A stretch of 38,134 nt of DNA from the NCBI GenBank assembly GCA_021772535.1, contig JAJFLV010000161.1, positions 1 through 38,134 on the forward strand. The letters run 5' to 3'. The stretch is from Opitutales bacterium (GTDB lineage Bacteria > Verrucomicrobiota > Verrucomicrobiia > Opitutales > UBA2987). Positions 1-7,843 of the stretch are shown one piece after another. A model generated the notes under the pieces. The model saw only the letters and a program-made list of their open reading frames with translations. It was not told where the DNA came from and searched no databases. How positions within the stretch are numbered: the first letter of the stretch is position 1; each line of letters starts with the position of its first letter. Made by a program: the position numbers and the translations under genes.

Positions 1-1359
1 GCGCTTAACGGTGTCGTCCTGCTCCATCATATTGACAACGGTTTTACACGCATGGATGACGGTTCCGTGGTCCCTTCCGCCGAAGGATTCCCCGATTTCC
101 TGAAGACTGTGGTTGGTCATGTTTCGGCTTAAATACATGGCAATCTGCCTGGGAAAGGCAATGTTGCTGGGTCTCCTGCGAGTTGTCATGTCAGCCGGGC
201 GCAATTGGAAAAATTCGACCACTTTCTTTTTAATTTTTTCGATGCTGATCTGGTTTTGGACTTCTTCCTGAAAGGTGTAGTGGAGGAGCTTTTCAACGAT
301 TTCAATATTGAGCGGCTGATTCATCAAGGTACCGTAGCTGGCCACTTTGATGAGGGCCCCTTCCAGCCTGCGAACGTTGCTGGTAATGCGTTGAGCCAGA
401 AATTGCAAAATTTCATCGGAAATATTGAAGTTCATGGCACTCGCTTTTTTGCTCAAGATGGCTTGGCGAGTCTCCAGATCCGGGGCCTGGATATCGGTAA
501 CCATACCCCATTGAAAGCGTGAGAGAAGCCGGTTTTCCAGCTTGGAGATTTCGCTCGCGGGACGGTCGCTGGTCAGGCAAATCTGCCGCTGCACTTCGAA
601 CAAGTCATTAAAGGTGTGAAAGAACTCTTCCTGAATCCGCTCCTTGCCGGCCAGAAAATGGATATCGTCGATCAGCAACAGCTCAATATTGCGGTAAAAC
701 TTGCGGAAATTGATGATGGTATTTTCCTGAATCGCCCGGATAAATTCGTTGGTAAACTTTTCGCAGGAGACATAGACCACTCTGCTGTCGGGGTTCTGGT
801 CGAGGATGGTGTGAGCGATTGCCTGGAGCAGGTGGGTTTTGCCCAGGCCGGTATCGCCGTAAAGAAAGAGAGGATTGTAAGCCTTGGCGGGCGCCTTGGC
901 TACCGCCATGCTGGCAGCATGAGCGAGTTGATTGCCCGAACCGACAATGAAATTCTCAAAGGTATTGCGGGGATTGAGCAAGGGGGGGCGAGCTTTTTTC
1001 TTGCCTAGTTTGCTTGGCCTCCGATCATTGGAACCTGTTCCCTTGTTTCCAAGGTCCCTCCTTGTCGATGACGATAATTGACGGGTTTCTTCCTGCTGGC
1101 CGTGGTCCACCACTTTGAGGACGACCTCATAGGGTCTGTCGGCCACCAGATTTAATTTTTCCTCGATCAGGTCTATATAATTATCCTTGATCCAGATTTC
1201 GGCAAAATCGTTAGGAACCCCCAGGACCATGGTCCCGTCCACCGCCTCAAGGCAACAAAGGTCGGCAAACCAAGCATCGAACACATCACGTTGAAAGAGC
1301 GATTTGAATTCTTCTTTTACGTTGAACCAAAGGTTTTCTACGGTCGCTCGTTGTGTCAT
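1..1359 (-). CDS. dnaA: Chromosomal replication initiator DnaA (3' end cut by window edge)
   Basis: DnaA binds DnaA boxes at oriC and opens the origin for helicase loading. Reading the minus strand from ATG at 1359 gives 453 codons without a stop to base 1. Visible are an N-terminal domain opening MTQRATVENLW, a linker, the AAA+ domain with Walker A GDTGLGKTHLL and Walker B LLLIDDIHFL, and the C-terminal DNA-binding signature GGRDHGTVIHACKTV. The frame runs off the window just after this signature, so I infer that only a few tens of C-terminal residues are missing. The ORF track omits the gene because the frame has no stop inside the window. It lies downstream of hprK in the same direction, across a 559-bp gap. 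A perfect DnaA box sits 21 bp upstream of the start codon, consistent with autoregulation. Confidence 0.97.
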   Translation of the reverse strand, partial: MTQRATVENLWFNVKEEFKSLFQRDVFDAWFADLCCLEAVDGTMVLGVPNDFAEIWIKDNYIDLIEEKLNLVADRPYEVVLKVVDHGQQEETRQLSSSTRRDLGNKGTGSNDRRPSKLGKKKARPPLLNPRNTFENFIVGSGNQLAHAASMAVAKAPAKAYNPLFLYGDTGLGKTHLLQAIAHTILDQNPDSRVVYVSCEKFTNEFIRAIQENTIINFRKFYRNIELLLIDDIHFLAGKERIQEEFFHTFNDLFEVQRQICLTSDRPASEISKLENRLLSRFQWGMVTDIQAPDLETRQAILSKKASAMNFNISDEILQFLAQRITSNVRRLEGALIKVASYGTLMNQPLNIEIVEKLLHYTFQEEVQNQISIEKIKKKVVEFFQLRPADMTTRRRPSNIAFPRQIAMYLSRNMTNHSLQEIGESFGGRDHGTVIHACKTVVNMMEQDDTVKR

Positions 1360-1379
1360 TTTGGCAAAAATTCATAAAA

Positions 1380-1388
1380 TTATTCACA
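1380..1388 (+). promoter_or_regulatory. DnaA box, perfect TTATNCACA match
   Basis: TTATTCACA lies 21 bp upstream of the dnaA start codon (dnaA reads on the minus strand). The position suits both origin binding and autorepression of dnaA. Confidence 0.6.
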
Positions 1389-1500
1389 TTGGGAAACTTT
1401 GGAACCAAACCGAAAATTAGCTTTTTTCAAACCATACAGGCAAGCTACGGTTATTCTCTTCGAAAGTTGGGGTCGCAATGGGAAAAATGTTATTGAAATA

Positions 1501-1530
1501 ATGGATTAAATTTATAATATATTAATGATC
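1501..1530. other. AT-rich tract, possible DNA unwinding element
   Basis: The run around TTAAATTTATAATATATTAA is almost pure A/T. It lies between the perfect DnaA box near dnaA and the two weaker boxes. Its role as an unwinding element is inferred from position and composition only. Confidence 0.35.
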
Positions 1531-1680
1531 AAAGTCTTATGAAGATGGATGTCTTTCGTATTTTAAATCGGACATTTACCAAGGGCGCTATGTTAAATTC
1601 CCATCCCGGGCCGTCATCGACCAGCGGTTTATTTATAATTTGTAAAGATACCTTGTTTTCAAGTTCAACTTTTTAACAAC

Positions 1681-1689
1681 TTGTTCACA
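1681..1689 (+). promoter_or_regulatory. DnaA box-like site, one mismatch
   Basis: TTGTTCACA differs at one position from TTATTCACA. It has the same orientation as the perfect box at 1380 and lies in the same gene-free region. Confidence 0.4.
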
Positions 1690-1761
1690 CCACCTCTGCT
1701 GATAACTTTTGACAGAAAAAACTTGCTTTTGAAAATAGGATTGAAGCGATCACGTAAGAAC

Positions 1762-1770
1762 TTAACCACA
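1762..1770 (+). promoter_or_regulatory. DnaA box-like site, one mismatch
   Basis: TTAACCACA differs at one position from TTATCCACA. It is the third same-orientation box in the dnaA-hprK gap. Confidence 0.4.
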
Positions 1771-1918
1771 AGGCATTCCAGTAAAAATCCGGTTGGGGAA
1801 TTATGTTTTCGGCAGGACGAGATACTTATTTTTCCACTACTTTTCCCGACTTGGCAACCCCGGATTTCAAGTTTTACAATTTTTTTTGGAGATATTTTTC
1901 GAGCAAGGAAAAGTCTGC

Positions 1919-2878
1919 TTATTTACCGGTCATGTAAGAAATCAGGCGTTCGTTAAACTCCTGTGCAGAATCATGGCCGTGAGCGCGCAAGGCTTGCTCC
2001 ATGGTGGCCACTTCCACCAGACGGGCCAGGTCGCGTCCCGGGCGAACCGGCAGTTCAATGTGCGGAACCTTAATACCGAGAATCTCGAAATCATCACGCT
2101 CCAAACCAGTTCGATCCTCTTCCATCCCAGGGGCCCAATCGGTGAAAGTCACCACCAAGTCCACACGTTTTTCCAGACGCAGGGAGCGGATGCCGAATAA
2201 TTCAGCCACATTGATGATACCAAGCCCCCTGCACTCCATATAACCCCGGTTCAGCTCTGCACTGGTGGCCATCAACTCGCGCTCATTTAACAGGCGCACT
2301 GGAACAACATCGTCGGCCACCAAACTGTGGCCATGTTCAATTAGCGCCAGGGCACACTCACTTTTTCCGATGCCGCTGCCTCCGCGAATGAGAACGCCAA
2401 CTCCCCTTACATCCATCATCGTTCCCTGGACGGTGATGCGGGGGGCAAATTTTTCTTCCAGAAGGATAACGGCAGTAGTGAGGAAATCGCGAGAAGTCAA
2501 AGGGCTGCGCATGAGGGGAATGTTGTGCTTCCCGGCGATTTCCTGCATAGGTTTGGTCGGCATCAAATTCCGCGAGACAATAATACAGGGAATGCGGCAA
2601 TCGGCCACTTCTTTGAGTACCTGGTATTGTTTTTTTTCACTGAGGTCTCGCAGATAGCCCATTTCACCAGCGCCGAACAACTGTATCCTTTTAGCGGCAA
2701 AGTATTTGTGATATCCGGTCAAAACCAGGGAAGGCCGGTTAACGCTTTTGTCGCGAATGTGACCGGTCATTCCTTTTTTCCCGGTCATAAGCCGCAATTT
2801 AAGGACGTCCTTGAAGGAATCGAAAAACTCCTGGACCGTTATGCTATCGATATACTTGGGGAAAGGTTTTTGAGGCAT
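1919..2878 (-). CDS. hprK: HPr kinase/phosphorylase
   Basis: HprK phosphorylates and dephosphorylates a serine of the phosphocarrier HPr, linking carbon status to regulation. The protein is about 319 residues from the chosen start. It has an N-terminal HprK domain and a C-terminal kinase domain with P-loop GGSGIGKSE, followed by VADDVV and the family signature RGLGIINV. The ORF track opens the frame at 2986, inside lptB. I prefer the internal ATG at 2878 (MPQKPFPKY), which begins 13 bp after the lptB stop and matches the usual family N-terminus and length. It is the last gene of the lptC-lptA-lptB-hprK run. Such an hprK-lptB association is familiar in diderm bacteria, where HprK often works with an incomplete PTS. 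No ptsH is visible here. Confidence 0.95.
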   Translation of the reverse strand: MPQKPFPKYIDSITVQEFFDSFKDVLKLRLMTGKKGMTGHIRDKSVNRPSLVLTGYHKYFAAKRIQLFGAGEMGYLRDLSEKKQYQVLKEVADCRIPCIIVSRNLMPTKPMQEIAGKHNIPLMRSPLTSRDFLTTAVILLEEKFAPRITVQGTMMDVRGVGVLIRGGSGIGKSECALALIEHGHSLVADDVVPVRLLNERELMATSAELNRGYMECRGLGIINVAELFGIRSLRLEKRVDLVVTFTDWAPGMEEDRTGLERDDFEILGIKVPHIELPVRPGRDLARLVEVATMEQALRAHGHDSAQEFNERLISYMTGK

Positions 2879-2891
2879 GGAATGTAGCAGA

Positions 2892-3632
2892 CTAAAGATT
2901 GAATTTTTCGCCCAGATAGAGGTGGCGGCTCTGCGCATCGTTAAGTAAAAATTCGCTCGACCCCTGACAAAGCACGCGTCCTTCATGCATCAGGTAGGCC
3001 CGATCCACAATTTCCAGTATTTCACGAACACTGTGGTCGGTGATAAGGACGCCGATGCCTTTTTTTGAGAGGGCTCCAATAATAGACTGAACTTCGTTCA
3101 CACTGATCGGGTCGATATTGGCAAAAGGCTCATCCATAAGGAGAAAGCGGGGGCGGGCAACGAGCGCGCGCGATATTTCCAGGCGGCGCTGTTCCCCACC
3201 ACTCAAGGTATAAGCTTTTTGCCTGGCCAAGGGTATCAGGTTGAGTTCAGCCAGATGCCGCTCCACCGTCTCGGCCCGCTCTTTACGATTCAAGGGGAGG
3301 GTTTCGACCACTGCGCGGATGTTTTCCTCGACGGTTAATTTGGCAAATACGGAATGTTCCTGAGGCAGATAGCCAATACCCAGGCGAGCCCTCTTGTACA
3401 TGGGCGTCCGAGTTATGTTCTGCTCATCCAGTCGGACCATTCCACCGGTGGATTCAAGCAAACCGACAATAATATAGAATGATGTGGTCTTGCCGGCTCC
3501 GTTCGGTCCCAGCAGGCCGACCACCTCGCCGCTCTTCACTTCCAGGTCGACCTTGTTGAGAACACGCCGCCTGCCAAAGTCCTTAATCAGGCCTTCGGCG
3601 CGAATGATTGAACTGCCGTTTTCCTTCATCAA
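2892..3632 (-). CDS. lptB: LPS export ABC transporter ATP-binding protein LptB
   Basis: LptB is the cytoplasmic ATPase that powers extraction of lipopolysaccharide from the inner membrane through LptFG-LptC. The 246-residue protein shows Walker [13 protein letters not shown] signature LSGGEQRR, Walker [14 protein letters not shown] and switch histidine in ITDHSVRE. The C-terminus YLGEKFNL is typical of LptB. It follows lptA with a 16-bp gap and precedes hprK with a 13-bp gap, so cotranscription is likely. Two adjacent ATG codons open the frame, and the first is used here. LptFG genes are not in the window. Confidence 0.96.
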   Translation of the reverse strand: MMKENGSSIIRAEGLIKDFGRRRVLNKVDLEVKSGEVVGLLGPNGAGKTTSFYIIVGLLESTGGMVRLDEQNITRTPMYKRARLGIGYLPQEHSVFAKLTVEENIRAVVETLPLNRKERAETVERHLAELNLIPLARQKAYTLSGGEQRRLEISRALVARPRFLLMDEPFANIDPISVNEVQSIIGALSKKGIGVLITDHSVREILEIVDRAYLMHEGRVLCQGSSEFLLNDAQSRHLYLGEKFNL

Positions 3633-3648
3633 TCCCTAATTGAAACAA

Positions 3649-4308
3649 TCACAAATCCGGTCCACCAAGGGTATCCTTGCCTTCCTCCGCTTCACCTTCA
3701 TTTTCCTCTTCATCACCCGCGCCCTCACTCTCACTTTCATCAAATCCAAGATCGGGCAGAGAGCCGCCGCCCAGAGTTATGGTGGGCCGTTCTCTTTCCT
3801 CTGTTTGCATATCGGGATTGGGCGTCACTGTAACCTGGCGTTCGCCCCGGTTCAAAACAATTTGCCAACCGGTTACCTCAGTTTCCCCGTCAACCACTCG
3901 CGGGGATTCACTCAATACTACCTTGCCTTCCTTGGGCAGAACTACCGCCCGACCGGCGTAGGCTTCGCGACCGGCCTGAAAAATTTCCACTTTGCCAATG
4001 GCCACAATACTTTCAATGGCGCCGATCTCCCCAATTGTCGCATCGGGATCGTCCACCTTATTTTCGCGTAGGGCGACCACCTCCAGGCAATCGCTTTTGA
4101 CGATCAGATTGGTTGCCTCCACCTGGACATTTTTTTCAAAATAAAAATAATTTTTCTCCTCCGTACTCTTCATCTGTAGGTGGTCGCTCACGATGACCGT
4201 GAATTCCTCCGGTTGGTCGGAACCATCAGCCAAGTACCCTTGGAAAGCGATAAACCAAATCGATCCGGCCAAAGCGAAAAGGGGAAGGTTCAGAAAATTC
4301 CTTTTCAC
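3649..4308 (-). CDS. lptA: LPS transport periplasmic protein LptA (OstA-like)
   Basis: LptA forms the periplasmic bridge that carries LPS from LptC to LptD. The 219-residue protein starts with a signal-like segment (MKRNFLNLPLFALAG...). An OstA-type beta-jellyroll region follows, from about residue 38 (VSDHLQMKSTEEKNYFYFEKNV) to residue 165. The ATG overlaps the lptC stop by 4 bp, which suggests translational coupling. Oddity: the last 35 or so residues form a strongly acidic, Glu/Asp/Gly-rich tail (ESEGAGDEEENEGEAEEG) not typical of short LptA proteins. The assignment rests on fold-like pattern and position between lptC and lptB. Confidence 0.87.
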   Translation of the reverse strand: MKRNFLNLPLFALAGSIWFIAFQGYLADGSDQPEEFTVIVSDHLQMKSTEEKNYFYFEKNVQVEATNLIVKSDCLEVVALRENKVDDPDATIGEIGAIESIVAIGKVEIFQAGREAYAGRAVVLPKEGKVVLSESPRVVDGETEVTGWQIVLNRGERQVTVTPNPDMQTEERERPTITLGGGSLPDLGFDESESEGAGDEEENEGEAEEGKDTLGGPDL

Positions 4309-4829
4309 TTTAAAATTCCCGCCAGACGTTGCTGAAAAGAAACCTGGACATTTTTGTTCACCTTTACAGTTCGGGTTTTACCCTCCCATTGCCAGTTTTC
4401 ACCGTCGATCTGAAACTGATTGCCGGTGATTTTAATTTTCGACTTCCCCTCAGCCCGGCTTTGCTGAACCAACATGGTAGCTGACGGGCTTTCTATTGTG
4501 GTATGCACCTGCAATTCCTCATCTCCAGAGTAAAGCCGCAGACTCAAATCCACAACATCGATTCTTTCCTCATTGATGTATCGTCCCTCACGACCATGCA
4601 GCTCCCATATTTTATAACCATTCTGACCAAACATGGGGAGTTTGAAATCAAGAACCGGCGCATCGGGTGTCAGGCGACCCTCCAGCAAATGAGGGAAAAA
4701 CGGTAGTTGCGGAAGAATAATCATTAGTGCTGAAATAAAGACAAAACCGGTTTTGAGACAAAAACCATGGCCAGAACGGTCGCAAAGATCGTTCAAAACC
4801 GGGAAAATGTCTCCGTTTCCTTTTGCCAT
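4305..4829 (-). CDS. lptC: LPS export protein LptC
   Basis: LptC is the bitopic inner-membrane protein that receives LPS from LptB2FG and hands it to LptA. The 174-residue protein has one N-terminal membrane segment (about residues 27-46, TGFVFISALMIILPQLPFF). A periplasmic LptC-type domain follows with the characteristic FGQNGYKIWELHGREGRY and GENWQWEGKTRTVKV stretches. It is the first gene of the lptC-lptA-lptB-hprK run. The start ATG at 4829 has a GGATGAG element just upstream. Sequence conservation in this family is low, so context adds much of the confidence. Confidence 0.87.
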   Translation of the reverse strand: MAKGNGDIFPVLNDLCDRSGHGFCLKTGFVFISALMIILPQLPFFPHLLEGRLTPDAPVLDFKLPMFGQNGYKIWELHGREGRYINEERIDVVDLSLRLYSGDEELQVHTTIESPSATMLVQQSRAEGKSKIKITGNQFQIDGENWQWEGKTRTVKVNKNVQVSFQQRLAGILK

Positions 4830-4886
4830 GCACTCATCCTAAATAATTCAGGGATAGAGATTCAATTAATAAAAAATAATTTGGCC

Positions 4887-6533
4887 CTATCCCGGCAACA
4901 AGACCAAAAAGAGAAGCAGCCCTACTCCGTAAAGGAAAAGCAAGCAGTAAAAAGGCCGCCAATTGCGGCGAAACTGATTGAAGCGCCCTCCGCCATTAGG
5001 CCGGATTCTAAAAAGAGTGTTTTCCAGTCTTTCCGCGGCAGGGGCAGGGAAAAGCATGCTGAGGAGATACCCTAAAACAAAGGCTGTCGCAAAACCGGTC
5101 ACGTTCCACCACAGCCAGGAGACATCGGGCTGGAATCTCCAGAGATAAAGATTGCAGAGTATACCGGCAATCAGTCCACCTACCACACCGGGGCCATTGG
5201 TTCGCCTGCTGAGCACACCCATGACGAAGAGCGCCAGGGTGGGACCGTAGAGGAGAGAGCCGATTTTATTAATTGATTCGACCACAGTTTCCGAGATGCC
5301 ACCGACAATAAAAGCAAAGGAAAGACAAACAATACCCCAGAATACCGTCAGCATCTTGCTGAATGCCAGTTCCTGCCGCTCGGTAATCTCACTCTTCAAA
5401 AATCTTGGCAAAATATCCTGCATGGAGGCAGCGCTAAGGGAGTTGAGGGCTGAATCGAGGGAAGACATGGCCGCCGCGAACAAACCCACCACGACCAGCC
5501 CGATGAGTCCATGAGGAAAATTTTGCGATACAAAAACGGGAACTGCCAGGTTGAAGTTTGGTTCTGCAACGGTCTGCCCGCCGGTAGTGGTTTCAGAGAG
5601 GGGAAGTGAGTTTAAGAATTCCGGATGCGCCACAGCAAAGGCTCCAATACAAAGTCCGAGCAGGCAATAGGAGAGAATAAGGGGGAAACGCAGCATTCCG
5701 CCCAGGAAGAGGGCCATGTTGGTGTCGTCAACATTCCGGGTGGCCAATTCCCGCTGGGCCTGAGTCTGGTCGCATCCGTAATAGGAAATGGAGAGAAAAA
5801 TAACCCCGAAAAAGGAAGGAAGAAAAGCGTATGTTCGGCCATCTCCAAAGCCATGACCGGAGAGATCGAGCCCTTTCAACCGGCTGCGGTCGAAAAGCTC
5901 AAGAACCTCCCCCACCCCTCCGACCTTGTTCAAAGCAACGGTGATGGCCAAGAAAACGGAACCGAATATAATGATTATCTGGATAACGTCCGACCAAATG
6001 ACCGCCTTCATTCCCCCAATGGTGTCGTAAACGATGGTTATAATTCCCAAAAGAAGGACCGCCACCCAAAACGGCACGTTGAGGATGTGCTGCAAAACGA
6101 GCGAAATTCCATAAATGGTCACACCCGTAGCCAAAGCCCGCACGATTTGGAAAAGCAGGCTGGCCAGAGTTCTCGTGCCAATACCGAATCTGGTTTCCAG
6201 GTAGCCGTAAATAGACACCAGGTTGAGACTCCTGAAAACGGGAAACAGGAATACCATAAGGAAAATCATGGCAAATGGCAGGGCAACTTCTCCCTGTAGC
6301 CAGACCAATCCTCCGTAAGCGGTAAACCCCACAAATGCCGGAATTCCCAACATGCTGTTGGTCGAGGATTGCGTGGCCATGGTGGACAACGCGATAGGCA
6401 GCGGTCCGGCGGTGTTGCCTCCAAGATAATAATCCCGCTGGGATTTCTGGCCGCGTCGAAGATAAAAGCTCAGGCCCACCATCCCTACCATATAGGCGAT
6501 AATCACCCCCCAATCCAAACCATCCAGCGCCAT
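4887..6533 (-). CDS. Sodium:solute symporter, SSS/SGLT family
   Basis: This is an integral inner-membrane protein that should import a solute, likely a sugar or related compound, with Na+. The 548-residue product has about 13-14 hydrophobic segments along its whole length. It opens ALDGLDWGVIIAYMVGMVG, then carries DYYLGGNTAGPLPIALSTMAT, and the family-typical SYYGCDQTQAQRELATRNV in the middle. The solute is not predictable from what I can see. It is on the same strand as lptC but 57 bp upstream, so readthrough into the lpt operon is possible. A perfect 12-bp palindrome TTCGGCGCCGAA (6613-6624) lies 80 bp upstream of its start and could be an operator; no regulator gene is nearby. Confidence 0.93.
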   Translation of the reverse strand: MALDGLDWGVIIAYMVGMVGLSFYLRRGQKSQRDYYLGGNTAGPLPIALSTMATQSSTNSMLGIPAFVGFTAYGGLVWLQGEVALPFAMIFLMVFLFPVFRSLNLVSIYGYLETRFGIGTRTLASLLFQIVRALATGVTIYGISLVLQHILNVPFWVAVLLLGIITIVYDTIGGMKAVIWSDVIQIIIIFGSVFLAITVALNKVGGVGEVLELFDRSRLKGLDLSGHGFGDGRTYAFLPSFFGVIFLSISYYGCDQTQAQRELATRNVDDTNMALFLGGMLRFPLILSYCLLGLCIGAFAVAHPEFLNSLPLSETTTGGQTVAEPNFNLAVPVFVSQNFPHGLIGLVVVGLFAAAMSSLDSALNSLSAASMQDILPRFLKSEITERQELAFSKMLTVFWGIVCLSFAFIVGGISETVVESINKIGSLLYGPTLALFVMGVLSRRTNGPGVVGGLIAGILCNLYLWRFQPDVSWLWWNVTGFATAFVLGYLLSMLFPAPAAERLENTLFRIRPNGGGRFNQFRRNWRPFYCLLFLYGVGLLLFLVLLPG

Positions 6534-6695
6534 ATTCGGTTAATGAAAGATTATCAGCGGCTCATCAACATTGTTTTCGCAAAGGTCATTGCTGAACAAG
6601 GTTCAAGGCGGATTCGGCGCCGAAATAGACGACACCATCCCAACCAATGCACCTTGCGTAATCAAAGTACATCTAGTGGAGGCAACAGGCATCGC

Positions 6696-7634
6696 TCAAA
6701 GGCTGACCATGCGGGCTGGACCTTCCCGTGGGTCCACATAGGGTTCGCTCTTGCCGTCGATTCTCGCAACAAGGAACTCACCGGCCTTGACTGGATCATA
6801 CTGGCAAGGATTCTCCTCGGTGACACAACTCGGGATACATTCAATGACCGTTTCGGGATTCGGATTGGCGAAAAATGGAATCGAAAACCGGTCCTGGGTA
6901 GAGGATCCGATGACACGATGCGGGGTCGATTTGTACCGATTGTTGGTCCAACGGGCGAGCATGTCCCCAAGGTTGATGACCAAACTCTTCGGTGGTGTCA
7001 CGACCGGGGTCCAATCGCCCCCCAGTGGCTTCACCTCCAGGCCGGGAACACCATCGGTGGCAAGCAGTGTGATGGCTCCATAATCCGTGTGGGGCTTGGT
7101 CCCAACGGGCAAAGACCCGTCGGCATTCAGTGGCGCTACCAGATAATGCAAAAAGCGCAAACGGCATTGCGGACTTGCCATGTATTGAGCAAAGAAACCC
7201 GGTTCGAGCTCAAGGGCGATGGCGATCGCGCGCAGGGTTATTGCCGCGACATCGAGGATGCCCCTTTGGTAGGCCCTGACAGCCGCGTTGAACCCTGGAA
7301 GATCCGGCAGCGGCCACTCGTCGCCGAGCCCGATGTCGATAAACTCCGTCCCCTCTCCGACGCGGGATCTGTCGATCGCGAGGGATTTGTGGGGGACATA
7401 TCCGTAACGTTCAGACTTCGGAAACGCTTCTTTCTCTGCCTGTGGAAGCGCGAAAAAGGTATGTGCTGCCTGAAATACGCCTTCGAGCTGCTCATCAAGG
7501 CCGTGCCCGACAACAACAAGAAATCCACTCCTGGTGGAAGCGTGATGGATGGATTCGATGCAAGCTCTTGCTTCTGGACTTTCAGGTTCAGTACGAAGTG
7601 GGGAAATATCAATTAGAGGAGGAGAAGTTGTCAT
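6696..7634 (-). CDS. 2-oxoglutarate/Fe(II) oxygenase, isopenicillin N synthase-like
   Basis: This is a soluble non-haem iron oxygenase of the IPNS/2OG-Fe(II) superfamily. The 312-residue protein has the DIOX_N-type N-terminus (PLIDISPLR, SGFLVVVGHGLDE, FFALPQAEKEAF, RYGYVPHKS). The catalytic half has the facial triad HTD (KPHTDYGAITLLA) and distal His (STPHRVIGS), then RFSIPFF, the RxS pair that binds the co-substrate carboxylate. The HTD, His and RxS pattern is intact, so an active enzyme is expected. Substrate is unknown; relatives include ethylene-forming and flavonoid-type oxygenases as well as IPNS, and no peptide synthetase genes are nearby. AAGAAAGG lies just upstream of the ATG at 7634. 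Confidence 0.92.
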   Translation of the reverse strand: MTTSPPLIDISPLRTEPESPEARACIESIHHASTRSGFLVVVGHGLDEQLEGVFQAAHTFFALPQAEKEAFPKSERYGYVPHKSLAIDRSRVGEGTEFIDIGLGDEWPLPDLPGFNAAVRAYQRGILDVAAITLRAIAIALELEPGFFAQYMASPQCRLRFLHYLVAPLNADGSLPVGTKPHTDYGAITLLATDGVPGLEVKPLGGDWTPVVTPPKSLVINLGDMLARWTNNRYKSTPHRVIGSSTQDRFSIPFFANPNPETVIECIPSCVTEENPCQYDPVKAGEFLVARIDGKSEPYVDPREGPARMVSL

Positions 7635-7843
7635 ATGCCTTTCTTACCAAGGGATAAGGATTTGCTTTCTGGGTTTAGGGGTTTTGGTTTGAATTGAGGA
7701 AATATCGGGGTAAAGAACCATCTGGAATAGAACAGGTCAGCTTGCTTGAATGGGAGTTTATGGAAGGCAAAAAAGTATTTTCAAACGGAAAATTCGATCT
7801 TGGTAATATAAGTGTAGAATTAATTATAAAAATTTTGCACCAG

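Larger units (their letters stand above)
1360..1918. other. Candidate origin of replication (oriC) between dnaA and hprK
   Basis: This is a 559-bp stretch without a credible gene, directly upstream of dnaA. It holds a perfect TTATNCACA box (1380-1388) and two boxes with one mismatch each (1681-1689, 1762-1770), all in the same orientation. A 30-bp AT-rich tract at 1501-1530 could serve as the unwinding element. Two GATC sites occur (near 1528 and 1748). Known: bacterial oriC is often next to dnaA with clustered boxes and an AT-rich segment. Inference: this is the origin. Three boxes is a sparse set, so it could instead be only the dnaA regulatory region. The overlapping plus-strand ORFs 1681-1956 and 1793-2200 look like chance frames. 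Confidence 0.55.

Noticed and set aside
616-1008. 130-residue plus-strand ORF (and 205-522)
   Set aside because: Antisense shadows of dnaA, whose own frame is absent from the ORF list only because it runs off the window.
1793-2200. 135-residue plus-strand ORF at the oriC/hprK boundary
   Set aside because: Mostly antisense to hprK with no domain; a chance frame.
4851-4893. GGGATAG/CTATCCC inverted repeat between the symporter and lptC
   Set aside because: The loop is 29 nt, there is no T-tract, and it overlaps the symporter stop; not a convincing terminator.
5625-6299. 224-residue plus-strand ORF inside the symporter gene
   Set aside because: It is hydrophilic, repetitive and lacks motifs; the minus-strand symporter frame explains the region.
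6613-6624. Perfect palindrome TTCGGCGCCGAA upstream of the symporter
   Set aside because: A single 12-bp palindrome with no second copy or regulator nearby; noted in the symporter entry but not called an operator.
6369-7616. 415-residue plus-strand ORF antisense to the symporter start and the oxygenase
   Set aside because: It crosses two genes and an intergenic gap and shows no domain, while the opposite strand carries complete family motifs (HTD, distal His, RxS).
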